From positions 62,001 to 126,000 of the forward strand of contig NZ_JAHNZT010000004.1 in the NCBI RefSeq assembly GCF_019039035.1: a stretch of DNA of 64,000 nucleotides, written 5' to 3'. Of the stretch, positions 1-7,232 are shown piece by piece. Under the pieces are notes generated by a model, which was not told the DNA's origin, ran no database searches, and worked only from the letters and a program-made list of their open reading frames with translations. Source of the stretch: Citreicoccus inhibens. GTDB lineage: Bacteria; Myxococcota; Myxococcia; Myxococcales; Myxococcaceae. The stretch's first letter is position 1. Every line of letters starts with the position of its first letter. Position numbers and translations under genes: made by a program.

Positions 1-1
1 C

Positions 2-1306
2 GTCACCTTCCTGCGGCGCAAGGCGGCGGGCCTGGGCTTCGGCGGCAATCCCCAGCGCGCCCGAGACGAGGCCGGCAAGCCGTGGCTGGCCGTGCTGTCC
101 TTGATGAACCCGGGGGACATCTCCGGCTATCCACAGCAATGGAATCAGGCGCTACCCGGAGGGATGGAGCCGGGCCAGCCCCGGCATATCCCCCCGCTCG
201 GGGCGCGCACGCGGCCTCCGCCCCAGGGAACCCTGCCGGTGGCGCTCAACCCCGAGGGACTCCCGCTCGACTGCGCCACGCTGCCGCCCACCCTGGAAGA
301 GTCCCTGGACACCAAGCCTCGGGCGCAGTTGGACGCGTCCTACAAGGTGGGGCTGGCCCTGGCCACGGGAGGCAACGGCGCGGGTGAGGCGCGCTCGCCC
401 CTGCCGTTCCAGCTCAGCGGAAACCCGCGCGGTTGGTTCCTGGAGTACCTGCGCTTCTACACGTTCCTCCAGCAGTTGGTGGATCGGCAGATCGCCCGGG
501 TCATGCGGTGCCTGAAGGACAGCGGCCTGGCGGACAACACGCTGGTCGTCTTCTGCGCGGACCATGGCGAGCATGGCGGGGCGCATCGCGGGATGATCCA
601 GAAGTGGCACAGCGCTTACGAGGAGGTCATCCACGTGCCCTTCGTGGTGTCCTCGCGGCGGGTCAACCCGGGGATTGCCATTGAGTACCGGGACGCGGTG
701 ACGAGCCACATCGACGTGGTGCCCACGCTGTTGGGATTGGCGGGCTTCGACGCAAGCGCGAGGGACAGGCTGGCCAGGCAGATTCCGCACCAGACGGTGC
801 AGCCGTTGGTGGGCGCCGACCTCTCGCCCTATCTGCGCGGAGAGGTGCCGAGCGTAACGGAGCCGAATGGGCAGTCGCGCGAGGCCGTCCTCTTCGTCAC
901 GGACGACATGGTGACCGAGCCCCTGCCCACGCCGGCCCAGGGCATCCGCATGAAGTTCGGCAGCTTCCTGGAGTCCGTGCGCCGGGCGGCGAGCGAAGCG
1001 AAGGCGCCCATCCGCCCGGGCGTGGTGACGCAGCCGTGCCATGTGCAGTGCGTCCGCGCGGTGGACTGGAAGCTGGTGCGCTACTGGGACCCCAAGGGCA
1101 ACGCCGAAGCGGAGTACGAGTTGTATTACCTGCCGCAAGACGGCATCGAGGCGGTGAACCTGGTGAGCTGGCGCGGCGGAGAGCCCGTGCTGGAACCCTC
1201 GCGGATTCCCGCCCACTGGGGCCTGAGTGCGGACCGCGCGCTCAAGGCCCTGACGGGCCTGCGCGAACAGCTCACCTACCAGTTGCGTACGAAGCTGCGC
1301 GCGTAG
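2..1306 (+). CDS. sulfatase-family hydrolase, C-terminal part (5' end outside window)
   Basis: The reading frame is already open at the left edge of the window, so the N-terminus, including any Cys/Ser-x-Pro-x-Arg formylglycine site, is missing. About 434 residues remain. The sulfatase/alkaline-phosphatase-fold signature is visible: a run ending DNTLVVFCADHGEHGG carries the second metal-binding Asp-His pair. It is followed by QKWHSAYEE and HVPFVV, the usual Lys-x-x-His stretch and core strand, then by SHIDVVPTLLGLAG, the typical helix after the active site. Such proteins cleave sulfate or phosphate esters. The substrate cannot be told. No signal peptide can be judged because the start is absent. 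Confidence 0.85.
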   Translation, partial: VTFLRRKAAGLGFGGNPQRARDEAGKPWLAVLSLMNPGDISGYPQQWNQALPGGMEPGQPRHIPPLGARTRPPPQGTLPVALNPEGLPLDCATLPPTLEESLDTKPRAQLDASYKVGLALATGGNGAGEARSPLPFQLSGNPRGWFLEYLRFYTFLQQLVDRQIARVMRCLKDSGLADNTLVVFCADHGEHGGAHRGMIQKWHSAYEEVIHVPFVVSSRRVNPGIAIEYRDAVTSHIDVVPTLLGLAGFDASARDRLARQIPHQTVQPLVGADLSPYLRGEVPSVTEPNGQSREAVLFVTDDMVTEPLPTPAQGIRMKFGSFLESVRRAASEAKAPIRPGVVTQPCHVQCVRAVDWKLVRYWDPKGNAEAEYELYYLPQDGIEAVNLVSWRGGEPVLEPSRIPAHWGLSADRALKALTGLREQLTYQLRTKLRA

Positions 1307-2166
1307 CCACACGCCCAGCCGTCAAGGAGGCCGGATTGAAGCTGGGGAGTGTCCGGCACTCCGAGAAGGACAGAGGCTTCGTGGCTGGCGCGCCAGCGGC
1401 GGCGATTGGCTCGTGACTCCGAGCGGCACGAGCATTCATCCGAAGCCTTCATCCACATTGCGATGACTGGCCTCATGCCGCGCCGCCTCCAAGGCGCAGG
1501 GGGGGCCCAACGAACCTTGCGCCCTGGGGTCCTCCGCTCCAACGCAGTCGGCGTGCCCCCCACGAGCCGCCGCATGGCGCGCCATGTGGCGCTGATGTGA
1601 GAAGCCTGCTTCGAGCGCGTGAACGCTGTGCTCCACCGCTCATCGCGGCGATTGCATTCAATCAACCGGGCCCGCCCACGGACGTGTACCGGTACTTCTT
1701 CGACCCGCCGAAGCCCGAGGCACAGGAGCCGCTTCAGTGGCTCGTGAAGCTCACCGCCCCGGAGTCCTTCCACGTCTCCGTGGCTCAGGCCCACGACCTG
1801 GAGGACTTCCAGGTCGCGATGAAGGAAACCGTCCTGCGCCCCGAGGCGGGGAAGCGCATCTTCCGGTGAGCCACTCCGCGAGCCAGCAATCCCGAGCCGC
1901 AAAGGCTCACACGCCCGCGAGCGGCTCGCGCGACAACTCGACGACCGGGAGGGAGTCCCCATCGTTCCCGAGGAGCCCACAGGACTCATCGCGCCAAAGC
2001 ACCACCGGGTCGGGGGTACACACCAACGTGGGTGCGAACTCGCCAGCGGCGACTGGCTTTAGACCAACCACGCCGACTGCGCCTGCAAGAACTCCAGGCG
2101 GCAGGCCACCGCGGTCGAGCACGCCAAGAGTATGAAGAGGCATCCACCAGACGGTGCAGAGTCCGT
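1307..2166. other. gene-poor, apparently decayed stretch
   Basis: About 860 bases between the sulfatase gene and the GDPD gene. Every open frame here is short and has a composition like out-of-frame translation, except one 90-codon frame at 1597-1869 (listed separately). I see no tRNA, transposase or riboswitch. It may be the residue of genes lost by deletion. Confidence 0.5.
1597..1869 (+). CDS. hypothetical small protein or gene fragment
   Basis: A 90-codon frame opening with GTG. The last 60 residues read like real protein (DVYRYFFDPPKP, then LQWLVKLTAPESFHVSVAQA, ending LRPEAGKRIFR), with normal use of aromatic and acidic residues. The first 25 residues look random and no ribosome binding site precedes the GTG. 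I do not recognise the family. It could be the 3' end of a gene whose front was deleted, or a spurious frame. Confidence 0.3.
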   Translation: MRSLLRARERCAPPLIAAIAFNQPGPPTDVYRYFFDPPKPEAQEPLQWLVKLTAPESFHVSVAQAHDLEDFQVAMKETVLRPEAGKRIFR

Positions 2167-2961
2167 TCACCGATGGAACCGGCTGGGGAACGGCGTGAAG
2201 AACCCATCGACGCCCAGGTCGATGAAGCGCTGAGCATCCGCGGGGGTCTCGACGAGCCATGGCCAGACGCGCTCGCCCCGGTCGTGCGCGACATCAATCA
2301 GCCGCCGGGTGAGCACCTGCATCCCCGCGTGGCGCTCCGGCACCATGAGGATACAAGGGACTCCGGGCGCCAGCCTGTCCAGCCGCAGACGCTCCAACAC
2401 CAACCGCGTGCGGGCCTGCCGCGCCGTCGCCGAGTAGAGCCAATCCGGACGAAGCTTCCGCGTGGCCTCGACCACCGCCGTGTGCTCACTCACCACGATG
2501 ACCCGTCCTTGCGCCTGATGCTTCTCCACCCACTTCACCAACTCCCCCGGCGCCTCGGGGTGCTGGGTGTGGACATCGAGCGCGAACAGCGCCCGCGGAT
2601 GCTCCGCGAGCAGCTCATCCAGCGTGGGCACCCGTACCCCCGCGCCTCGATAGGCATACGCCCCCTGCCCATCCTGAAATGAGAAGCCCGCGTCGAGCGA
2701 CTGGAGCTGCGCCAGCGCGAGCGCGTCCACCCGGCCTCGGCCGTCCGTGGTGCGGTCCACCGTTTCGTCGTGCATCCCGACCAAGACACCATCACGGGTG
2801 CGCTGGATGTCGACCTCCAGCACGATGTCGTCCGAGATGCGGGCCGCGTGCTCGAACGCGAGCAGGGTGTTCTCGGGGCGCTCTCCTCCACCGCCGCGAT
2901 AGGCGACCAGACGGAAACCAGACTCGAGCAATGGATGACGGAGGCGAGGCGAGGTGGACAT
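2167..2961 (-). CDS. glycerophosphodiester phosphodiesterase family protein with altered catalytic His
   Basis: A 264-residue protein with the GDPD TIM-barrel pattern. It has the substrate/metal motif ERPENTLLAFEHA (27-39), the metal pair in LEVDIQRTRDG (E49, D51) and the second catalytic His in GMHDETVDRTTDG (H64). A C-terminal WLVETPADAQRFIDLGVDGFFTPFP matches the family's last barrel strand. The usual first motif, His-Arg-Gly, reads Tyr-Arg-Gly (Y21; codon TAT where CAT would give His), so one of the two acid/base histidines is missing. Known members hydrolyse glycerophosphodiesters to glycerol-3-phosphate and an alcohol. This one may be impaired, use another residue or have a different job. 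No signal peptide is evident. It is divergent from the Crp-like regulator, with a palindrome between them. Confidence 0.85.
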   Translation of the reverse strand: MSTSPRLRHPLLESGFRLVAYRGGGGERPENTLLAFEHAARISDDIVLEVDIQRTRDGVLVGMHDETVDRTTDGRGRVDALALAQLQSLDAGFSFQDGQGAYAYRGAGVRVPTLDELLAEHPRALFALDVHTQHPEAPGELVKWVEKHQAQGRVIVVSEHTAVVEATRKLRPDWLYSATARQARTRLVLERLRLDRLAPGVPCILMVPERHAGMQVLTRRLIDVAHDRGERVWPWLVETPADAQRFIDLGVDGFFTPFPSRFHR

Positions 2962-2998
2962 GATCCGCCCTCTCTACGCCACGGTGGAGCAGTCCGGC

Positions 2999-3014
2999 GT
3001 TATCCTGGGATAAC
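2999..3014. promoter_or_regulatory. candidate operator, perfect 7-base inverted repeat
   Basis: GTTATCCTGGGATAAC is a perfect dyad with 7-base arms and a 2-base centre. It ends one base before the ATG of the Crp/Fnr-type gene and lies 37 bases from the start of the divergent GDPD gene. Crp/Fnr proteins bind dyads of about this size, so it is a likely autoregulatory or shared operator. The link is inferred from position and symmetry only. Confidence 0.55.
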
Positions 3015-3015
3015 G

Positions 3016-3621
3016 ATGCTCACGCCGCACCCTTCCGACGCCTTCCTGAGTTACGTGCGAAAGCTCGCTCCCGTGCCGGACGAAGAGTGGCACTTCGCGC
3101 GAACCCTCTTCCGCCCCCGACGCCTCGACCGCGGCGAATACCTGACCCGCGCGGGCGATGTCGCGATGGAGTTCGGCTGGGTGCTGCGCGGCCTCATCCG
3201 CAAGTACTACCTCGATCGGAATGACAGCGAGGTTGTCCGGGGCTTCGCGTCCGAAGGCCAGCTCGCGGGCGCGTATGCCTCCCTCTTGAGTCGCGCCCCC
3301 TCCATCCTCAACGTCCAAGCGCTGGAAAAGACGGCGCTGCTGGTGATGAGCCATTCCGACATCACCCAACTCTATGGGCGCCATGCCTGCTGGCAGGAAT
3401 TGGGCCGCAAGGTGGCGGAGTCGCTGCTGCTCGAACGCGAGGAGCGCGAGTATCAACTGCTGCGCCTGAACGCCACGGACCGATACCTCGCGTTTCGCCG
3501 CGACCAGGGAGAGCTGGTGGGCCGGGTGCCCCAACACCAGATTGCCGCCTACCTGGGCATCACCCCTGTCTCCTTGAGCCGCATCATCGGCAGGTTGAAG
3601 CGGCGCGCCGAAACAGACTGA
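3016..3621 (+). CDS. Crp/Fnr-family transcriptional regulator
   Basis: A 201-residue protein starting at an ATG right after the palindrome; upstream in-frame codons run into the GDPD gene and lack a binding site. The N-terminal half is a cyclic-nucleotide-binding-like beta barrel (RLDRGEYLTRAGDVAMEFGWVLRGLIRKYY). A dimerisation helix follows (residues about 120-155, rich in Glu/Arg/Leu). The C-terminal winged helix contains VPQHQIAAYLGITPVSLSRI, the classic HTH of this group. No cysteine cluster for an iron-sulfur centre is present, so oxygen sensing as in Fnr is unlikely. The effector is unknown. Probable targets are itself and the divergent GDPD gene. Confidence 0.9.
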   Translation: MLTPHPSDAFLSYVRKLAPVPDEEWHFARTLFRPRRLDRGEYLTRAGDVAMEFGWVLRGLIRKYYLDRNDSEVVRGFASEGQLAGAYASLLSRAPSILNVQALEKTALLVMSHSDITQLYGRHACWQELGRKVAESLLLEREEREYQLLRLNATDRYLAFRRDQGELVGRVPQHQIAAYLGITPVSLSRIIGRLKRRAETD

Positions 3622-3632
3622 GCCCCGCACGT

Positions 3633-3694
3633 CCCTTCAATCACATACATTTCGACAGTCTCCTGTCATCAATCATGACCATTTGAAGGGAGAC
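3633..3694. repeat. overlapping inverted repeats after the Crp-like gene
   Basis: Three perfect dyads overlap in 62 bases: CCCTTCAA (3633-3640) with TTGAAGGG (3683-3690); GTCTCC (3658-3663) with GGAGAC (3689-3694); and GTCAT (3665-3669) with ATGAC (3675-3679). The outer pairs share bases and cannot form at once. They lie 12 bases past the regulator's stop codon. They may form a transcription terminator, although no T run follows, or a protein-binding site upstream of the riboswitch promoter. Confidence 0.35.
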
Positions 3695-3778
3695 TGGGGA
3701 CCCTCTTGGGTTCGCGTGTGGCACTGTCAGGCATCGAGCGCTGCATGCCCTCACGCGCCCACCTCGCGGGCTCGCCGC

Positions 3779-3808
3779 TTGACACCGCGAAGAAGCCGCC
3801 TGTACAAA
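3779..3808 (+). promoter_or_regulatory. sigma-70-type promoter for the riboswitch operon
   Basis: TTGACA (3779-3784), a perfect -35, and TACAAA (3803-3808), a 4/6 match to the -10, are separated by 18 bases. The predicted start, near 3815, falls directly at the 5' edge of the cobalamin riboswitch, as expected for a leader-controlled operon. Confidence 0.65.
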
Positions 3809-3817
3809 CCGCGCCGT

Positions 3818-4003
3818 GCTGGTGCCTGGATCTCGGTCCAGGCTTAAAAGGGAACCCGGTGTAATTCCGGGGCTGCCCCGCAGCGGTCAGTGAGAACGAA
3901 CCCCGTCCATGACACTGGCTCCCCCTGGGAGCTGGGAAGTGACGGGCAGTAGGAAGCCGGCCCCCAAGGCCGAAGCGCTCACGAGCCCGAAGACCTGCCC
4001 GCA
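3818..4003 (+). promoter_or_regulatory. cobalamin (B12) riboswitch
   Basis: The conserved elements appear in order: GGTGCC near 3821; AAAGGGAA followed by CCGGTG (about 3846-3861); the core GCTGCCCCGC (3872-3881); a CACTGG ... CTGGGAAG helix pair (about 3913-3939); and the B12 box AGCCCGAAGACCTGCC (3984-3999). Spacing fits the family. Known members bind adenosyl- or methylcobalamin and usually lower expression of the downstream gene when bound. Here the first gene downstream is a class III aminotransferase, 276 bases after the box, which is an uncommon target: these switches normally precede B12 synthesis, transport or B12-independent isozyme genes. Confidence 0.88.
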
Positions 4004-4230
4004 TCCGACCGTGGGAGAAATCCACGGCCGGTTTCGACCTGGAGCCGCGTGGGACGGCCGGAAGGTCCGAGCAGCACGGGCGCTTCGTCGAGCCTCGTCG
4101 CGTCTCGGCTTTTCCGAACCTTCACCCCTCGTGTCTCCAGTCGCCCGTGGGGGCGAAGGTCGGTCCGTGGGCTCTTCCCGAGCCTGGTGCGCGCTCGCGC
4201 GCATCGCGACAGCCCTTCTTCCACGCGGGA

Positions 4231-4257
4231 GCCCTGTCGGGCGACCTCGGTCGCCCG
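4231..4257 (+). promoter_or_regulatory. mutually exclusive hairpins before the first operon gene
   Basis: A strong stem CGGGCGAC (4238-4245) / GTCGCCCG (4250-4257) with loop CTCG ends 9 bases before the GGAGG ribosome binding site of the aminotransferase gene. A weaker stem GCCC-TGTC-GGGC (4231-4242) uses part of the same 5' arm. The pair could be the riboswitch's expression platform. No T run follows, so control of translation or Rho access is likelier than intrinsic termination. The role is inferred. Confidence 0.35.
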
Positions 4258-4279
4258 CGCTGCGTGGAGGACCGACGGA

Positions 4280-5644
4280 ATGCGGGACGAAGCAGGAACC
4301 AGCGTGCGCTACCCCCAGGGGAATGTGCTCCTGCGCAATCTGACGCGCGAGTTCCCCGTGGTGACGCATGGCCAGGGCGTGCATCTGTTCGATGCGCGCG
4401 GCAAGCGCTACCTGGATGCCTCCGCCGGAGCGCTCGTGGCCAGCGTGGGCCACGGCAACCGCGAGGTGGTCGAGCGCATCCACGAGCAGCTGCTCCGGGT
4501 CGCCTACGTCAATGGCACGCACTTCACCACCGACGTGACCGAGCAGCTCGCCTCACGGGTGTGCGCGCTCGCCCCCGCGGGACTGAGCCGCGCCGCGTTT
4601 CTCTGCTCGGGCTCGGAGGCCGTGGAGGCGGCGGTGAAGTTCGCCCGACAGCTCTGCGTCGAACGCGGTCAGCCCCAGCGCACCAAGGTGATTGCCCGCG
4701 TGCCTGGCTATCACGGCAACACGCTCTACGCGCTCTCGCTCTCCGGGCGGCCTCACTACAAGACGTTCTTCGGGCCGATGCTGGCCGAGGTCGTCACCAC
4801 GCCCGCGCCCTACCCGTACCGCTCGGGGCTGGAGAACTACGCGCGCGACGGCGCGGCCCACTACGTGAAGCTGCTGGAGGAGACGCTGCGCCGCGAGGGG
4901 CCCGACACCATCGCGGCCTTCATCGCCGAGCCCGTCATCGGCTCGTCCGCGGGAGCCTCGCCCCCGCCTCCCGGCTACTTCGAGCAGGTGAGCGCGCTGT
5001 GTCGTGAGTACGGCATCCTCACCATCGCCGACGAGGTCATGTGCGGCTGCGGGCGCACCGGGCACTTCTTCGCCAGTGAGCGATTCCAGTTCACGCCCGA
5101 CCTGCTGGTGCTGGGCAAGGGACTCGGCGGTGGCTACGCGCCATTGAGCGCGGTGCTCACGCGACAGGACCACCTGGACGAGATGCGCCGAGGCTCCGGC
5201 GGCTTCATGCACGCGCAGACCTATCTCCAGGCGCCCGCGATCACAGCGGCGGGACTCGCCGTGCTCGACTACTACGAGCGCCATGACCTGGTCGCCCACG
5301 CCGCTCAAGTGGGCGCGCACTTCCAGCGGCGGCTGCGCGAGTCGCTCCTGAGCCTGCCCCACGTGGGCTCGGTGCAGGGCGTGGGGTTGATGGCGGGCAT
5401 CGAGCTGGTGGAGGACACCGCCAGCCGCCGGCCCTTCCCTCGCGCACGCAAGGTCGCTGAGCGCCTGCTCGCCGCGCTCTTCGAGCAGGGCCTCGTCGTC
5501 TGGTCCAACACCGGCCACGCCGATGGGACGAACGGTGACCTGCTGATGCTCGGCCCCCCGCTCGTCATCACCGAGGCCGAGGTGGACGAGCTGGTCGACA
5601 CCCTCTCGCGCGGCATCCAGCAGTTCTTCCAGCAGTTCTCCTAG
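4280..5644 (+). CDS. class III (omega) aminotransferase, first operon gene
   Basis: A 454-residue PLP enzyme of the class III fold. The start ATG follows GGAGG by 8 bases; the frame is open further upstream but that part is riboswitch leader. Motifs: LFDARGKRYLDASAGALVASVGHG (14-residue core at about 36-50), LCSGSEAVEAAVKFAR phosphate-binding loop, GYHGNTLYALSLSG, IADEVMCGCGRTG with the cofactor-binding Asp, and LVLGKGLGGGYAP with the Schiff-base lysine K280. Family members move a terminal amino group of diamines or omega-amino acids, or the amino group of beta-amino acids, to a keto acid. With its neighbours it probably performs one of two transaminations of a diamino acid. It is separated by 8 bases from the dehydrogenase gene. 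Confidence 0.9.
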   Translation: MRDEAGTSVRYPQGNVLLRNLTREFPVVTHGQGVHLFDARGKRYLDASAGALVASVGHGNREVVERIHEQLLRVAYVNGTHFTTDVTEQLASRVCALAPAGLSRAAFLCSGSEAVEAAVKFARQLCVERGQPQRTKVIARVPGYHGNTLYALSLSGRPHYKTFFGPMLAEVVTTPAPYPYRSGLENYARDGAAHYVKLLEETLRREGPDTIAAFIAEPVIGSSAGASPPPPGYFEQVSALCREYGILTIADEVMCGCGRTGHFFASERFQFTPDLLVLGKGLGGGYAPLSAVLTRQDHLDEMRRGSGGFMHAQTYLQAPAITAAGLAVLDYYERHDLVAHAAQVGAHFQRRLRESLLSLPHVGSVQGVGLMAGIELVEDTASRRPFPRARKVAERLLAALFEQGLVVWSNTGHADGTNGDLLMLGPPLVITEAEVDELVDTLSRGIQQFFQQFS

Positions 5645-5652
5645 GAGGCGTC

Positions 5653-7212
5653 ATGAGCTTTCGCATCACCTACTCGGTGCTGGATGCGGACCTGTCCGCG
5701 CTGCACGCCCAGTTCGACGCGGCGCTCGACACGGTCCGAGGCACGCTGGGCGCGCACCTCCCGTCGTGGATCGCCGGCGCGCCGTATCAGAGCGGAGAGC
5801 TGCTGGAGAGTCGCAACCCCGCGCGGCCGGACCAGCTGCTGGCCTCCTTCCATCGCACGCCCGTCTCGGAGCTCGACCGCGTGGTGCGCGCCGCGCGCGA
5901 GGCTCAGCGCGCGTGGGGCGCCACCGCGTGGGAGGAGCGCGTGCGCATCCTCCGGAAGGCCGCGGACCTCATCTCCGAGCGGCGCATGGAGCTGTCCGCG
6001 CGGATGACGCTGGAGGTGGGCAAGAGCCGGCTGGAGTCACTGGGTGACGTGGAGGAGTCCGCGGACCTGCTGCGCTACTACGCGCGACAGCTCGAAGAGG
6101 CCGAGGGCTTCCGCCGGCCCATGGCGAGCCTCTCCCCGCGCGAGCACACCCTGAGCGTGCTGCGCCCCTATGGCGTGTTCGCCGTGGTCGCGCCCTTCAA
6201 CTTCCCGCTGGCGCTCGCCGCGGGGATGAGCGCGGGCGCGCTGCTGGGCGGCAACGCCGTCATCCTCAAGCCGAGCGAGGAGACGCCGTGGTGCGCCGAG
6301 GGCCTGTATCACGCGCTCGCGGACGCGGGCCTGCCTCCCGGCGTGTTCCAGGTGGTGCACGGCGAAGGCGAGTCGCTCGGCGCGGCGCTGGTGCGCCATC
6401 CGGGCGTGGACGGCGTCTCGTTCACCGGGAGCAAGGCGGTGGGCATGGACATCCACCGGCACCTGTCCACCGGCCGCGTGCGCCCGTGCTTCCTGGAGCT
6501 CGGCGGGAAGAACCCCGCCATCGTCTGCCGCGACGCGGACCTCGAGCTCGCCATCGAGGGCTGCTTCCGCTCCGCCTTTGGCCTGTCCGGACAGAAGTGC
6601 AGCGCGCTGTCTCGCATCTACGTTCACGAGTCACGGCTCAACGACTTCACCGACGGGCTGGCGCGCAAGGCGCGCGAGGCGAAGGTGGGAGACCCATCGC
6701 TCGCGTCGGTGTTCACCGGCCCCGTCATCAACGCCGCGGCGGTCCAGCGCTTCGAGCGCGCGGTGGACGAGGCGCGCCGGGACGGCGCCATCATCGCGGG
6801 TGGCGGACGTCCGCGATGGGAAGACGACCTCGCGCGGGGCCACTTCGTGGAGCCCACCGTGGTCGCGCTGGGACACGACCACCGCTTGATGCGCGAGGAG
6901 CTGTTCCTCCCCTTCGTCGGAATCACCCGCTTCCGCACCCTGGATGAAGCGCTGCGTCTGGCCAACGACTGCGACTACGGCCTGACCGCTGGAGTCTTCA
7001 GCCGCGACCCTTCGGACGTGGAGCGCTTCATGGCCGAGGCCGAGGCCGGTGTCCTCTATGCCAACCGGGGCACGGGCGCGACGACGGGCGCCTGGCCCGG
7101 CGTGCAGTCGTTCTGCGGTTGGAAGTCCAGCGGCGCGTCCGGCAAGGGCGGCTGCGGTCCCTATTACGTCTCTCAGTTCATGCGCGAGCAGGCGCAGACG
7201 CGGATGAGCTGA
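5653..7212 (+). CDS. aldehyde dehydrogenase, P5C-dehydrogenase-like
   Basis: 519 residues; ATG follows the binding site AGGAGG. ALDH landmarks are PFNFPLALAAGMSAGALLGG, KPSEETPW, the NAD-loop FTGSKAVG, the catalytic Glu in LELGGKNP (E282) and the catalytic Cys in LSGQKCSALSR (C316). The C-terminal block ANRGTGATTGAWPGVQSFCG then KSSGASGKGGCGPYY parallels the substrate-anchoring loop of L-glutamate gamma-semialdehyde (P5C) dehydrogenases. That points to an amino-semialdehyde substrate. In this operon the best candidate is 3-aminoadipate 6-semialdehyde, the beta-amino homologue of glutamate semialdehyde. The assignment of substrate is inferred; ordinary P5C dehydrogenase activity is the alternative. 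Confidence 0.9.
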   Translation: MSFRITYSVLDADLSALHAQFDAALDTVRGTLGAHLPSWIAGAPYQSGELLESRNPARPDQLLASFHRTPVSELDRVVRAAREAQRAWGATAWEERVRILRKAADLISERRMELSARMTLEVGKSRLESLGDVEESADLLRYYARQLEEAEGFRRPMASLSPREHTLSVLRPYGVFAVVAPFNFPLALAAGMSAGALLGGNAVILKPSEETPWCAEGLYHALADAGLPPGVFQVVHGEGESLGAALVRHPGVDGVSFTGSKAVGMDIHRHLSTGRVRPCFLELGGKNPAIVCRDADLELAIEGCFRSAFGLSGQKCSALSRIYVHESRLNDFTDGLARKAREAKVGDPSLASVFTGPVINAAAVQRFERAVDEARRDGAIIAGGGRPRWEDDLARGHFVEPTVVALGHDHRLMREELFLPFVGITRFRTLDEALRLANDCDYGLTAGVFSRDPSDVERFMAEAEAGVLYANRGTGATTGAWPGVQSFCGWKSSGASGKGGCGPYYVSQFMREQAQTRMS

Positions 7213-7232
7213 TGCCCCGCGAGGAAGGCCCC

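Noticed and set aside
3721..3745. Sigma-54-like TGGCACTGTCAGGCA
   Set aside because: The GG and GC doublets are one base too close, and a better sigma-70-type promoter lies downstream.
4049..4279. Upstream extension of the first aminotransferase by 77 residues
   Set aside because: This region is riboswitch leader RNA. The ATG at 4280 has a proper GGAGG and the family's normal N-terminus begins there.
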